64,000 nucleotides of DNA from Arcobacter siniprincipis (GCF_048571125.1 NZ_CP182343.1:1116001-1180000); one strand, 5' to 3'; positions 15,255-24,324 are shown, numbered from the stretch's first letter. Notes: a model not told the origin generated them from the letters alone. Translations and numbers: made by a program.

Positions 15255-16325
15255 ATGGAATATTTTACAGTACTAACAAACATAGGAGCCCAAAAGATAG
15301 CAGCTGCAACTGCTGCTAATTCGACTATTAATTTATCAGAAATAGCAGTTGGAGATGGTAACGGAGTAGTTCCTGTCCCTGATATCTCTCAAGAAGCTTT
15401 AGTAAATGAAAAGTTTAGAGCACCTTTAAGTGAGCTAACACAAGATGAAGTAAATAAAAACCATTTCATAGCTCGTTCACTAGTACCAGCTGATAATGGT
15501 AACTTTTGGATAAGAGAGATAGGTATATATGATGTTGATGGTGACTTGATAGCAGTAGGAAACTATCCTGAGACTTATAAATCTATATTAACAGATGGAG
15601 CTGCTAAAGAAGTAGACCTTATAGTTGTATTTGAAGTTGCAAATGCAGATGTTGTTAAGTTAGAAATTGACCCATCTATTGTGATGGCTTCTCAAGATTT
15701 TGTGAATCAAAAGGTTGCTACTAAGGCTGATAAAAATCATAACCATGATTTGATTTATGCAAAACTTGGTGGGAGTAATACCCAAAAGTTTAAAGTCAAA
15801 GCCGCAAATGAAGATAGTGAAGCAGTTAATAAATTACAAATGGAGACTGCACTGAAAAACACTTTAACTTTAAATAATTTTCTACATATTCAAGAACAAA
15901 AACCAAGTGGTATTGATAATGGAAATGGTTCAGCTTATCTTGAAAGTAGAGATTTAAATACAATAATAACTAATAATATTGATGGTGCTTCACTAAGCAA
16001 TCGTGTTATAACACTTCCTGCAGGAAGTTTTTTAATAAGTGCTTCTGCAACAGCTGGAAATTGTATGCTGCATAGAATAAATTTATACAACATAACTGAT
16101 GAGAGAATTGAAATTGTAGGTACTCAGCAAAGAGTTACAACTTCTAATGAAGCTGCACAGTCTGATTCTAATATTAAACCTAGCTTAGTAACTCTAACAG
16201 ATTCTAAAAATTTTAGATTAGATCATTATCGGACTCTTTTCCCAACATCGGGGAATCTAGGATTTGCTATCGGTGATGGAAATGTTGAAATTTATGCAGA
16301 AGTTCAAATTTGGAAGGTAGGATAA
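15255..16325 (+). CDS. Tail fibre protein (P2 gpH N-terminal type)
   Basis: The 356-residue fibre has a conserved N-terminal attachment domain (FTVLTNIGAQKIAAATAANS, AVGDGNG, then FWIREIGIYD and GNYPETYK) followed from about residue 150 by a shaft and a receptor-binding C-terminus that I cannot classify. KNHNHD at about 160 marks the shaft transition. Host range would be set by the C-terminal half. No invertase or alternative 3' fibre segment is seen downstream, so the fibre seems fixed. Confidence 0.85.
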   Translation: MEYFTVLTNIGAQKIAAATAANSTINLSEIAVGDGNGVVPVPDISQEALVNEKFRAPLSELTQDEVNKNHFIARSLVPADNGNFWIREIGIYDVDGDLIAVGNYPETYKSILTDGAAKEVDLIVVFEVANADVVKLEIDPSIVMASQDFVNQKVATKADKNHNHDLIYAKLGGSNTQKFKVKAANEDSEAVNKLQMETALKNTLTLNNFLHIQEQKPSGIDNGNGSAYLESRDLNTIITNNIDGASLSNRVITLPAGSFLISASATAGNCMLHRINLYNITDERIEIVGTQQRVTTSNEAAQSDSNIKPSLVTLTDSKNFRLDHYRTLFPTSGNLGFAIGDGNVEIYAEVQIWKVG

Positions 16326-16329
16326 TATC

Positions 16330-16839
16330 ATGGAAAAATTTTTTAAAGTAGATAAGAATAATATAGTTATTCAAGTTCAACCAAATGCTGAAAATGGATT
16401 TAAAAAAACAGTAGAAAATGTGGTTTGTGGAATGAAATACGAAAATGAAAAATTTGTTCTTGTTGAAAATGTTGGTGCAAAAAGAGAAAGGGAAGAATCT
16501 CAAGCAAAAATACAAAAAACAAAAGAATTAAACGAGCTAGTAATAGATATCAACACAGTTCTTTATGATGCCAACCAAGAAGCCATAGGAAACATGGCTG
16601 CAGTTGTAGCTATTGCAACTGCTACTTTTCAAAGAGCTATTTCTGTTGGTATTGTAAAAGCTGGAGAGACTGTTCCAACTATCATGACTCCAGCTGAGGC
16701 ATATAAGTATGTTTATAAAGACCAAACAGTTACTTGGAAAGGTGCTGATAATAAACCTCATACTGTACAGCTTGAGAGTTTAGTGGAAGCAAGTGAAAAA
16801 GCAATGACTGCAAAAGCAGCGATTTTATTTAAATATTAA
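16330..16839 (+). CDS. DUF4376-family tail fibre-associated protein
   Basis: The 169-residue protein ends in the DUF4376 pattern: VLYDANQEAIGNMAAVVAIA, then VTWKGADNKPHTVQLESL. Such proteins are found beside tail fibre genes in Gram-negative phages and are thought to be fibre assembly or adhesin parts. It follows the fibre gene with a 4-nt gap and precedes the sheath gene. Confidence 0.75.
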   Translation: MEKFFKVDKNNIVIQVQPNAENGFKKTVENVVCGMKYENEKFVLVENVGAKREREESQAKIQKTKELNELVIDINTVLYDANQEAIGNMAAVVAIATATFQRAISVGIVKAGETVPTIMTPAEAYKYVYKDQTVTWKGADNKPHTVQLESLVEASEKAMTAKAAILFKY

Positions 16840-16848
16840 GGAGATGAA

Positions 16849-18018
16849 ATGAGTACAGAAAGAGGAGTCGTAGTTGAACGATCAAGTGAAAGTGCAAGAC
16901 CGATATCAATAAATTCAACCTTGCCAATTGCTTTAGTTTGTACCGCAGCTGTACAAGCTGGAACTTATAGTTTTGATAGTCCTTCTGATGCAAAGGATTA
17001 TATGTCAGCAACTTCAGGAAGTAGTGCTGGAAATATGATGAAATATCTTAGCTTAGGTGTTGATGAATTTCCAACTATCGTACCTACTATTTTAATAGTG
17101 TGTAATGAAGGTGATGATGATGCTGTTACAAAATCAAATATTATTGAGGGAATAAACTCAATTAAAAAAGTGGCATCTACAATAAACCTTGCAAGTAAAA
17201 AGGGAAGTGTTGTTGGATATAACCCTGACATAATTTCTGTTGCTGATTATGCTATTGGAGATGTTGATGTAGCTAATAGTGTAATTACTGTATGTAATGC
17301 TATTAAAGCTAGAACATTTTTTGATTTGGATGCAGATTCAAATGGTGATGCAATATCTCAAAGAGATTTATTTGGAAGTGATAGAGTGACTTTAGCCAAA
17401 ACATCACTTGGTAAATGGAATACAGCTACTGAAAGTACAGATTATTATGATAGTGGTGTAGTTTTAGCATGGCTTAGAGCATATGTAGATGGTGCTGATG
17501 AGATTGGTTATTCTCGTTCTATTTCAAATGAGGTTTTACCTTTTAGCTCTATTAAAGAGCCTTCTGATTTTGTAGCTGGAGTATTAGATGAGACAGATCC
17601 TTTAACTGTAGCTCAAATTATGAGTTTTATTACTTATATGGGTATTAGAACATGGAACTATAAAACAACAGATGCTGACCCTATTTGGCAAAATGCTAGA
17701 AGAGTTAGAATCATAGACTTAGCTGGTGCTGCTGTTTTAAAAGGTATTTTCTTTGCTGTTGACCAACCAATTATTCAATTAAGAGAAGCAAAAAAATCTC
17801 TAAGAGAGTTTATGAATACACTAGTAGGTAAAAATGTGATGTTGGCTCATGAAGTAAGACTTGACATGAAAAGAACAACTCCATCAGAAATAACAGCTGG
17901 TAGGTTTTATTTTATTATTGACTTTCAAGAGATGCCTGTGGCTGAGAGAATTTGTGTGACATTTAATCAAACAGATAGATATGCACCTCTTGTGTATGAA
18001 ATGCTAAATGCAGCTTAA
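16849..18018 (+). CDS. Tail sheath protein (P2 gpFI-like)
   Basis: The 389-residue protein begins with GVVVERSSESARPISI, as sheath proteins of the FI family do, and has the C-terminal sheath block with NAVNKAL-type features, here TYMGIRTWNYKTTDADPIW and RRVRIIDLAGAAVLKG. It forms the contractile tail sheath. AAGGAGATG lies just before the ATG. Confidence 0.9.
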   Translation: MSTERGVVVERSSESARPISINSTLPIALVCTAAVQAGTYSFDSPSDAKDYMSATSGSSAGNMMKYLSLGVDEFPTIVPTILIVCNEGDDDAVTKSNIIEGINSIKKVASTINLASKKGSVVGYNPDIISVADYAIGDVDVANSVITVCNAIKARTFFDLDADSNGDAISQRDLFGSDRVTLAKTSLGKWNTATESTDYYDSGVVLAWLRAYVDGADEIGYSRSISNEVLPFSSIKEPSDFVAGVLDETDPLTVAQIMSFITYMGIRTWNYKTTDADPIWQNARRVRIIDLAGAAVLKGIFFAVDQPIIQLREAKKSLREFMNTLVGKNVMLAHEVRLDMKRTTPSEITAGRFYFIIDFQEMPVAERICVTFNQTDRYAPLVYEMLNAA

Positions 18019-18040
18019 TTAAAAAACAAAAGGACGAAGT

Positions 18041-18529
18041 ATGAAAGCTAGAAGTGTTATAACAGGTGTAAATGTAATTATCAATGGAATTGGGAATATT
18101 GGTTCTTGTGAATTCAAACAAGCAGATGTTGCTTTAGTACAACTTGAGCAAGACACAGGAGTGGGAAAAGCACAAGTTACTGTCCCACTTTTTGAGAGTT
18201 TAGATGTGGAATATAAGTTCCAATCAATACCAGCTAGTATCTACAAAGAGATGGCTAAAAGAGACAATGCACTTATTGAAGCAAAACGAACAATGAAAAC
18301 AGGTGAAAATGATGATGTTGAAGAGTGGCACTGTAGAGGTGGAATGTCAATTAAATATGGAAACTCTAAGCCTGGGGAATTTTTAGATGTAACTGTTAGC
18401 CAAAAAGGGTTAAGAGCTTATTATCATGAATCCAATAATGAAGTTATTTCAGATATTGACCATGATAATGGTAAAGGTTTACATGGTGGAGTTGACCATA
18501 CTCAAAAAGCTAGACAAGCATTACAATAA
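18041..18529 (+). CDS. Tail tube protein (P2 gpFII-like)
   Basis: The 162-residue protein follows the sheath gene and has the FII pattern: INGIGNIGSCEFKQADVAL near the N-terminus and MKTGENDDVEEWHCRGGM further on. It polymerises into the inner tube. The order FI-FII-E-T-U-X-D continues as in P2. Confidence 0.9.
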   Translation: MKARSVITGVNVIINGIGNIGSCEFKQADVALVQLEQDTGVGKAQVTVPLFESLDVEYKFQSIPASIYKEMAKRDNALIEAKRTMKTGENDDVEEWHCRGGMSIKYGNSKPGEFLDVTVSQKGLRAYYHESNNEVISDIDHDNGKGLHGGVDHTQKARQALQ

Positions 18530-18538
18530 GGAAAGAAG

Positions 18539-18826
18539 ATGTCAAAAGTATATAAATTAAAAGCAAAGTTAGGTGATGTAGTTATTGAGATTGAAGATGA
18601 ACTTAAAATAGGTGGTAAGCCCGTTTCAAAAATAGTGATGAGAGAACCACTTGTAACTGATATTGAACTTGTGAATCATATTGAAGATGAGATTGATAAC
18701 AATGCTACTTTAGTTGCTAATCTTACAGGTTTTACAGTTGATGAAGTAAAAGGTTTACCAATACATATATTTGAAGCTCTGGTTGAGGGTTTGGGGAGTT
18801 TTCAATCTTCGAATGGGACGAAGTAA
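18539..18826 (+). CDS. Tail assembly chaperone gpE-like (zero-frame product)
   Basis: The 95-residue protein lies between the tube and tape-measure genes, where P2 encodes E and E'. VSKIVMREPLVTDIELVNHI and the NLTGFTVDEVKGL block fit the family of gpE/gp41 chaperones. These proteins coat the tape measure during tail assembly and are normally made in two forms by -1 frameshifting; see the next entry. Confidence 0.8.
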   Translation: MSKVYKLKAKLGDVVIEIEDELKIGGKPVSKIVMREPLVTDIELVNHIEDEIDNNATLVANLTGFTVDEVKGLPIHIFEALVEGLGSFQSSNGTK

Positions 18827-18957
18827 TTGACCGCATGACCTTTATAGGTCATGTGTGTCATTTTTCGATAGAAGATATGAAAAAACAAAAAGTCTCAACA
18901 TTTGAAAAAATTTTACACAATGCAAATGAACTTTATAAGCAATTAAACCCACAATAA
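18539..18957 (+). CDS. gpE+E' frameshift product (-1 at 18790-18796)
   Basis: T_TTG_GGG at 18790-18796 is an exact X_XXY_YYZ slippery heptamer in the gpE frame. A -1 shift reads GAG from 18796 onward and stays open for 53 codons to the TAA at 18955-18957, giving about 139 residues. The extension (EFSIFEWDEVIDRMTF, then VSTFEKILHN) fills the otherwise empty 143-bp gap before the tape-measure gene, just as E' does in P2. A 7-bp hairpin (CATGACC, 18834-18840, with GGTCATG, 18847-18853) lies 37 nt downstream, rather far for a stimulator. Confidence 0.75.
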
Positions 18958-18969
18958 GAGGAGGATACT

Positions 18970-20982
18970 TTGAAAACAATTGGCTTAGGAATAGTTATTC
19001 AAGGAGCAGTATCTTCCTCTTTTAACTCTTCTTTAAAAACAACTAACTTTGGTATTCTTGGTATTGATAAGAGTATTAAAAGAATGAGTAAGACAAAGCT
19101 TGATATAAAAGCGTTTCAAACACTTTCAAAAGATGCATCAAACAACAAAGAAAAATTAGATAGATTATCTAGATCATTGAAAAAAACTGGAATTGATACT
19201 TCAAATTTAAATCATGATAGTAAACTTTTAAGACTAAGTTTAATAAATCTAAAAAAAGCATCAAAAATTGATATTAAAATCAAAGGTGCTAAAGAACAAT
19301 TTGCACAACAAAAGGCTTCAATCTTAGGAATTGGAGCAGCACTTTATGGATTGAAAAAAGTTTCAAATGTTGCTAGTGATGTTTTAAAAGCTCAAGGGGA
19401 AATTAGATCTCTTGATATTAGTAAAAAAGGTATTGATGCCATAACTAAAGCTGGTCATAATATGAGTTTACAGTTTGGTCAAATAACAGCACCTGCTTTT
19501 ATCAAAGCTAGTTACGATATTAAAAGTGGTATTAGTTCATTAAGTGATGAAGGTGTTAAAGATATGACTAAAATGGCTGCAACAACAGCAGTTGCAACAA
19601 AAGCATCAATTGCAGATATGACTAACCTTTATGCTTTGGGATATGGTATTTTTAGAAATGACTTTACTTCAGATATGAACTTTGGTAAAAAGTTTAGTGG
19701 GGCTATATCTATGGCAGTTCAAGCTTTCAAAACTGATGGGGCTGACTTAGCAGCTGGTATCTCTAATGTGGGTGCAAGTGCAAAAGTTATGGGTGTATCT
19801 TTACAGGAAGAGTTGGCAATTATTGGAATGAGTAAAAAGGCTTATGCTAGTGCAAGTGAAGCTGGAAGTGGTTATAGAGCCTTTTTAAATGGGGTTGGAA
19901 AAGCACAAAAAGAACTAGGCTTGGAGTTTGTAGATAGTAATGGAAAAATGCTTCCTATGGTCGAAATATTAGGAAAGATAAAAGATAAATATGGAGATTT
20001 GAGCTTAGCTGAAAGTAATGAGTTAACTACTGCATTCGGAGGTACAGAAGCAGTAAAAACAATTTCAGCTCTTTTACCATTAATTGATGAGTTAGGAACT
20101 GCTCAAAAAAATATCAGTAAATCTATGGAAGAGGGAACTCAAAAAGCAGAAAAAATGGCTTTAGCTATGGATAGTGGTTATGGTTGGGAAAAGATGAGTA
20201 ATGCTGTTGCTTACACTAGTTATACCTTTGGTAAAGTTTTGATTCCTGTTGTAAATTTTGCAGCTAGTACTTTAGGTGGATTTGCTAAAAGTATAGCTTG
20301 GGTAGATGAAAATATTTCTTGGTTTATTCCTCTTGTTAGTGGGGTAACTTTTGGAATAGTTGGATTAGTAACAGTTCTGAAAATAGCTACCTTGACAAAG
20401 ATGGGACTTGCTTTAGCAACTAATACTTTGAAAAAAGCTTTTTTTATGCAAATGGCACAGAACTATATGAGTGCTACATCTTTTAATGCTTTGAATTTTA
20501 GGTTAAAAGCTTATGCTTTATGGTCAAAATTAGCTACTGCTTCACAATGGCTTTTTAATGCTGCTATGAGTGCTAATCCTATTGGATTGATTATCATAGG
20601 AATATCTGCATTAATTGGATTGGGAGTTATTCTTTATAAGAAATTTGAGCCTGTTAGAAACTTATTTAATAGTATTTATGAGGGTGGTAAAAAATTACTT
20701 AGTTTTATTGGATTTGGTGGTGGTGATGAAACTGAAGCTTCACCTAAAAAAACTAAACCTATAGGAAAATTAGCAGCAACAGCTTTAACAACAACTGCAC
20801 TAGCTGCTAATCCAATAACAACAGGAGAAGTAAAACCTCAAGCACCAATTACACAACAAAATGCATATACTCTAAAAGTAGATGCATCCAATGCTAATAG
20901 TAATGTGGATGTAACAAAAGCAGTTGAAGATGCCATTGAAAATGTAGAACGAAGAAAAAGAAATAGAAGTTTTGAGGACTAA
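18970..20982 (+). CDS. Tail tape-measure protein (P2 gpT-like)
   Basis: The 670-residue protein is the longest in the prophage and sets tail length. It has the central tape-measure block (KSGISSLSDEGVKDM, AYASASEAGSGYRAFLNG) and hydrophobic segments around residues 455-475 and 530-560 (ANPIGLIIIGISALIGLG), as usual in this family. The start is a TTG at 18970, preceded by AGAGGAGG; there is no suitable ATG nearby. It directly follows the E' frame. Confidence 0.88.
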   Translation: MKTIGLGIVIQGAVSSSFNSSLKTTNFGILGIDKSIKRMSKTKLDIKAFQTLSKDASNNKEKLDRLSRSLKKTGIDTSNLNHDSKLLRLSLINLKKASKIDIKIKGAKEQFAQQKASILGIGAALYGLKKVSNVASDVLKAQGEIRSLDISKKGIDAITKAGHNMSLQFGQITAPAFIKASYDIKSGISSLSDEGVKDMTKMAATTAVATKASIADMTNLYALGYGIFRNDFTSDMNFGKKFSGAISMAVQAFKTDGADLAAGISNVGASAKVMGVSLQEELAIIGMSKKAYASASEAGSGYRAFLNGVGKAQKELGLEFVDSNGKMLPMVEILGKIKDKYGDLSLAESNELTTAFGGTEAVKTISALLPLIDELGTAQKNISKSMEEGTQKAEKMALAMDSGYGWEKMSNAVAYTSYTFGKVLIPVVNFAASTLGGFAKSIAWVDENISWFIPLVSGVTFGIVGLVTVLKIATLTKMGLALATNTLKKAFFMQMAQNYMSATSFNALNFRLKAYALWSKLATASQWLFNAAMSANPIGLIIIGISALIGLGVILYKKFEPVRNLFNSIYEGGKKLLSFIGFGGGDETEASPKKTKPIGKLAATALTTTALAANPITTGEVKPQAPITQQNAYTLKVDASNANSNVDVTKAVEDAIENVERRKRNRSFED

Positions 20983-20984
20983 AG

Positions 20985-21350
20985 ATGTTAGGAATGATAG
21001 ACGAGTATAAATTCGAAATGACAAAAGCACAGCTACAGTCTATATCTGAAGAGATAGACTTTGGTATTGTGAGCTCTTTTAGGATTGGAAACTATCCTAA
21101 ACATCAAGCCCCATCTAAGGGGAAAAGAGGATTTACCTTATCAGGAATTCTTATCATGCAAAGTATAAAAGAGCTTGAGAGTTTAAGAGAACTAGGTGAG
21201 GCTCAAAAGCCAGTTGTCTTATCTCTTCCAAGTTTACCTACAATACAAGTAATGATGATGAATTTATCAACAAATAAATCTAACTTTTTAAATACAGGTG
21301 AACACTTAGAACAAAGTTTTACTTTGAAGCTTGAGAGGTATTTTAAATGA
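20985..21350 (+). CDS. Tail protein gpU-like
   Basis: The 121-residue protein fits P2 gpU: an N-terminal IDEYKFEMTKAQ segment, then IGNYPKHQAPSKGKRGF and a VLSLPSLPTIQVMM strand pattern. It completes the tail tube end near the head. It starts 2 nt after the tape-measure stop and overlaps gpX by ATGA. Confidence 0.85.
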   Translation: MLGMIDEYKFEMTKAQLQSISEEIDFGIVSSFRIGNYPKHQAPSKGKRGFTLSGILIMQSIKELESLRELGEAQKPVVLSLPSLPTIQVMMMNLSTNKSNFLNTGEHLEQSFTLKLERYFK

Positions 21351-21550
21351 TTGTATATATCAAACAAAAAAATAAAACACTAAATGATGTGGTACTAGAA
21401 CACTATGGTGACTTAAATCATTTGGATGATGTTATCGCTTTAAATCCAAAGCTTTTATCTAAGGTTATTTTAGATTTGGGAGATCATGTTGATTTGCCTG
21501 AGTTTGAAGAGAAAGCTCAAGTGCAAACTGTAAAAGCCCTATGGTCATAA
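21347..21550 (+). CDS. Tail protein gpX-like (LysM-type)
   Basis: The 67-residue protein has the short gpX/LysM pattern: TLNDVVLEHYGDLNHLDDVI, then NPKLLSKVILDLGDHVDLP. P2 gpX is an essential tail protein of the same size placed between U and D. The ATG overlaps the gpU stop. Confidence 0.85.
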   Translation: MIVYIKQKNKTLNDVVLEHYGDLNHLDDVIALNPKLLSKVILDLGDHVDLPEFEEKAQVQTVKALWS

Positions 21551-21563
21551 GTAGGGAGATAAG

Positions 21564-22505
21564 ATGCAAATACAATTTAAACTTGAAGCCAATGGTGTGG
21601 ATGTAACGCAACAGCTTAATAGTGAAACTTCAGAGATAAGCTTTAGCGATGTAGATGGAACTGTATCTGATGAGATAACTTTAAGGGTTGAAGGCTTACA
21701 TAAAAGACCAAAGACAGGAGATGAACTTAAGCTTTGGCTTGGAACTAAAGAAGAGGGACTTTTTTATTGTGGTATGTTCAAAGTCTCAAGAACTCCACTT
21801 ACTTACGGAGAAGAGAACTTTTTAGGTATTACAGCAACTGCTGTTGATTTTTCTAAGAATTTGAAAGTTAAAAGAAGCCAATCTTATGAGAACTGTTCTA
21901 TTAAAGAGATATGTGAGATAGTAGCTAAGAGACATGAACTAATCACAAAGAGTGATTTTGAAGATATCTATATACTTCATATAGAACAAACTACTGAGAG
22001 TGATTTGCACTTTTTAAAAAGAATAGCCTCTGAATATAACGCTTTGTTTTCAATAAAAAACAATACTTTGGTATTTCAAAAAAGAATTAAAGATGGTAAA
22101 AAATCTGCTGATTTACCTAGATTTGCTTTAAAAAAAAGTGATAACAATAATATAAGAATAGAACCCACAAACAAGAGTTCATACAATAGCTGTAAAGCTG
22201 TATGGCGGGATACAAAAGAGAATAAACAAAAAAGTGTAACTGTAGGTGATGGTGAACCAATATATTGGATTAAAGATGCTTTCGAAAGTGAAGCTGATGC
22301 AAAAGCAAAAGCAATGGCTGCTTTACAAAAAGCAAATGCTGGAACAAAAGATGGAACTATAAAATGTGATGGTTTTGAAATATATGCTGGTGGAATCTTA
22401 GACCTTACAGGAACACTAGAAGATGATGATGAATACAACATCAAAAAGGTAGATCATACTGTAAATAGTAGTGGTTGGAAAATAAGTATAAAAGTAGAAA
22501 ACTAA
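21564..22505 (+). CDS. Tail protein gpD-like (late control protein D)
   Basis: At 313 residues, this matches the baseplate hub protein gpD of P2-like phages: GLHKRPKTGDELKLWLG, QSYENCSIKEICEIVAKRH and YILHIEQTTESDLHFLKRIA are typical. It forms the hub under the spike. GGGAG lies about 7 nt before the ATG. It is the last gene of the rightward late operon; a terminator-like hairpin follows. Confidence 0.9.
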   Translation: MQIQFKLEANGVDVTQQLNSETSEISFSDVDGTVSDEITLRVEGLHKRPKTGDELKLWLGTKEEGLFYCGMFKVSRTPLTYGEENFLGITATAVDFSKNLKVKRSQSYENCSIKEICEIVAKRHELITKSDFEDIYILHIEQTTESDLHFLKRIASEYNALFSIKNNTLVFQKRIKDGKKSADLPRFALKKSDNNNIRIEPTNKSSYNSCKAVWRDTKENKQKSVTVGDGEPIYWIKDAFESEADAKAKAMAALQKANAGTKDGTIKCDGFEIYAGGILDLTGTLEDDDEYNIKKVDHTVNSSGWKISIKVEN

Positions 22506-22551
22506 AAGCACAGTCAACTCCCTCAAGCTAACTGCATAAAAATTTTAACTA

Positions 22552-22585
22552 AAAAAGTCATATCGGCTCAAAATTGTGACTTTTT
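22552..22585. terminator. Hairpin between gpD and dam
   Basis: AAAAAGTCA (22552-22560) pairs perfectly with TGACTTTTT (22577-22585) across a 16-nt loop, giving a T tract at the right end and, on the other strand, at the left. It most likely ends the tail operon. It includes the GTG at 22576, another reason to prefer the downstream dam start. Confidence 0.6.
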
Positions 22586-22599
22586 GGAACGGAGATAAT

Positions 22600-23379
22600 A
22601 TGCAGAGCACAAAATTAAAAGCACCCTTTGGTTGGGTAGGTGGCAAGAGTAAACTTGCCAAAGATATAGTAGGCTTAATGCCTGAGCATACTACTTATAT
22701 AGAAGTATTTGGTGGGGCTTTAAATGTCTTTTATGCTAAACCAAAAAGTAAGCTTGAAATAGTAAATGATATAAACTCTCAGCTTGTGAACTTACATAGA
22801 GCTATGAGAACCAATCCTGAAACACTATCTTTTTTCTTAAATCAAATGTTAGTCTCAAGAGAGATATTTGATGATATTAAAAAAAGAAGATGGAAACCAA
22901 GAAACAATATAGAAGCAGCTGCTTTTTATTACTACCAACTTGTGCAAAGTTTTGGCTCAAAAGGCGACAACTTTGCCATGGCTGCTAAGAGTGGAAGAAA
23001 ACCTAAAGACATATACAAATCATATAATAAATGGAGTCATAGGCTAAAGGGCGTGACCATAGAAAATATGTCTTTTCAAAAGTTAATACCTCTATATGAT
23101 AAAGAAGAGGTGCTCTTTTATCTTGACCCACCATATGTAAGTACTGAAAACTACTATAAAAATACAGGTGGATTTGGAATCAAAGAGCATAAAGAGTTAG
23201 CAGCACTGTTGTCACAAGTAAAAGGTAAGTTTTTACTCTCATACAATGACTGTGAGCTGGTGCGTGAGTTATATAAAGACTTCAAAATAGTAAGTAGTAA
23301 AGAGATAGAGTACACGCTGGGTAAGAATATGCATGGAAAGAATAAGAGTGTTCGGGAGGTGTTTGTTATGAATTATTAG
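22600..23379 (+). CDS. DNA adenine-N6 methyltransferase (Dam/D12 class)
   Basis: The 259-residue enzyme shows APFGWVGGKSKLAK (the SAM-binding FxGGK motif) at the N-terminus and YLDPPYVS (the DPPY catalytic motif) at about residue 176. These are the hallmarks of the D12-class MTases that methylate adenine, as in GATC methylation by Dam. I chose ATG 22600, preceded by GGAGATAAT; an in-frame GTG at 22576 lacks a site and lies in a hairpin. No cognate restriction gene is present, so it is an orphan enzyme, perhaps protecting phage DNA or tuning regulation. Confidence 0.9.
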   Translation: MQSTKLKAPFGWVGGKSKLAKDIVGLMPEHTTYIEVFGGALNVFYAKPKSKLEIVNDINSQLVNLHRAMRTNPETLSFFLNQMLVSREIFDDIKKRRWKPRNNIEAAAFYYYQLVQSFGSKGDNFAMAAKSGRKPKDIYKSYNKWSHRLKGVTIENMSFQKLIPLYDKEEVLFYLDPPYVSTENYYKNTGGFGIKEHKELAALLSQVKGKFLLSYNDCELVRELYKDFKIVSSKEIEYTLGKNMHGKNKSVREVFVMNY

Positions 23380-23404
23380 ATAAACCCTTAAGAGGGTTTT
23401 ATCT
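23378..23404. terminator. Bidirectional terminator between dam and the leftward small genes
   Basis: AAACCC (23382-23387), loop TTAAGA, GGGTTT (23394-23399), extended by GAT/ATC on both sides with a bulge, lies between two converging genes. It is followed by T residues on both strands. Confidence 0.65.
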
Positions 23405-23644
23405 ATTTAAGTTTAAATCATTATCTTCATCTTTAGATGGTTTCTTAATTTCTTTCAAAACTTTACTTAAATTAAAAGGGTTTTCTATTCTTGAAATTTT
23501 CGCATTAATAGCATCTTTAATACATTTTTTACTATTACAATTTCCGCAATCAACATCGAGGTTTATAGCTCTTTGTCTAAATTCTTCTAAAGATAAAGTG
23601 TCTTTACTAGCGAGTAAGTTGTTTAAATCATCTATTGTTGACAT
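23399..23644 (-). CDS. Hypothetical phage protein with Cys-rich motif (81 aa)
   Basis: The 81-residue protein contains VDCGNCNSKKCIKDAI, a CxxC...C cluster in the middle, and is otherwise charged and helical. AAAGGAT lies about 6 nt before the ATG. It is the last of four small leftward genes that diverge from the repressor, a position usual for cro/ner-type regulators and anti-host functions. The function is unknown. Confidence 0.65.
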   Translation of the reverse strand: MSTIDDLNNLLASKDTLSLEEFRQRAINLDVDCGNCNSKKCIKDAINAKISRIENPFNLSKVLKEIKKPSKDEDNDLNLNR

Positions 23645-23657
23645 TGATATCCTTTAA

Positions 23658-23843
23658 TTATATGTTAATAAATTTAAGTAGTTTATATTGTAGGTAAAAA
23701 AGTTCTTTTTGGAATAATAATCTCAAGACTGTTGAATTATTATGAAGGTCTTTTTTATAATAGTTTTGTTTTCCAGCTTCGATTCTATGTTCTATTGATA
23801 CAATTTCATCAAATGTCGTTTCCCAAATTTTATTCTTTTTCAT
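23658..23843 (-). CDS. Hypothetical phage protein (61 aa)
   Basis: A 61-residue product with an N-terminal charged segment and a C-terminal hydrophobic-aromatic part (LFQKELFYLQYKLLKF). The binding site is weak. It lies 13 nt upstream of the next gene in the leftward operon. No family is recognised. Confidence 0.5.
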   Translation of the reverse strand: MKKNKIWETTFDEIVSIEHRIEAGKQNYYKKDLHNNSTVLRLLFQKELFYLQYKLLKFINI

Positions 23844-23846
23844 AGG

Positions 23847-24098
23847 CTATTTTCCCTCTTTCAAATAATCATAAACTATATGGCTTAGGTCAGCACGTTT
23901 AAAAGTTACTATTTCTCGAAGTTTATTTGATTGTATTGTTTGAGTTCCCCATACAGTTACACCATTGATTTTCTTCATGTCTTTAACTTGCTTATCAGTA
24001 GATAAAGAAGTAGCATTCATTACTTTTTTAATATCATTCCCAAGGTTAGAAAAATCTGTATTTTTGCAAGAGTCATTTTCCTTTTCAAAATGGTTCAT
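23847..24098 (-). CDS. Hypothetical phage protein (83 aa)
   Basis: The 83-residue, soluble product has no clear domain; GVTVWGTQTIQSNKLREIVTF is its most distinctive stretch. AAAGGAT stands about 5 nt before the ATG. It overlaps the preceding gene by 14 nt, showing operon organisation. The function is unknown. Confidence 0.65.
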   Translation of the reverse strand: MNHFEKENDSCKNTDFSNLGNDIKKVMNATSLSTDKQVKDMKKINGVTVWGTQTIQSNKLREIVTFKRADLSHIVYDYLKEGK

Positions 24099-24324
24099 GA
24101 GTATCCTTTGTAAAATTTATTAAATTTCCAGTATTATCTATTTCGAATGATACAATTATAGGTCGTGCAATAGGGTCTTCTACTATAGTTATAATGTGTT
24201 CCTTCAGGCTTTCTCTATTAGCTCTACCTTTGTTGTTATAAAGAAATTCAATTATTGATTGTTGTAATTTTTCAGCTATTTCAGTAGGCTTATCTAACTG
24301 TATAAGTATCTCTTTATTCTCCAT
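24085..24324 (-). CDS. Hypothetical first gene of the leftward operon (79 aa)
   Basis: This 79-residue protein is the first gene transcribed leftward from the divergent region shared with the repressor, a position that would be under direct repressor control. It has an N-terminal strand, a helix (AEKLQQSIIEFLYNN) and a C-terminal beta pattern; no HTH is visible, so it is not an obvious Cro. AAAGG lies about 6 nt before the ATG. Confidence 0.7.
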   Translation of the reverse strand: MENKEILIQLDKPTEIAEKLQQSIIEFLYNNKGRANRESLKEHIITIVEDPIARPIIVSFEIDNTGNLINFTKDTHEPF

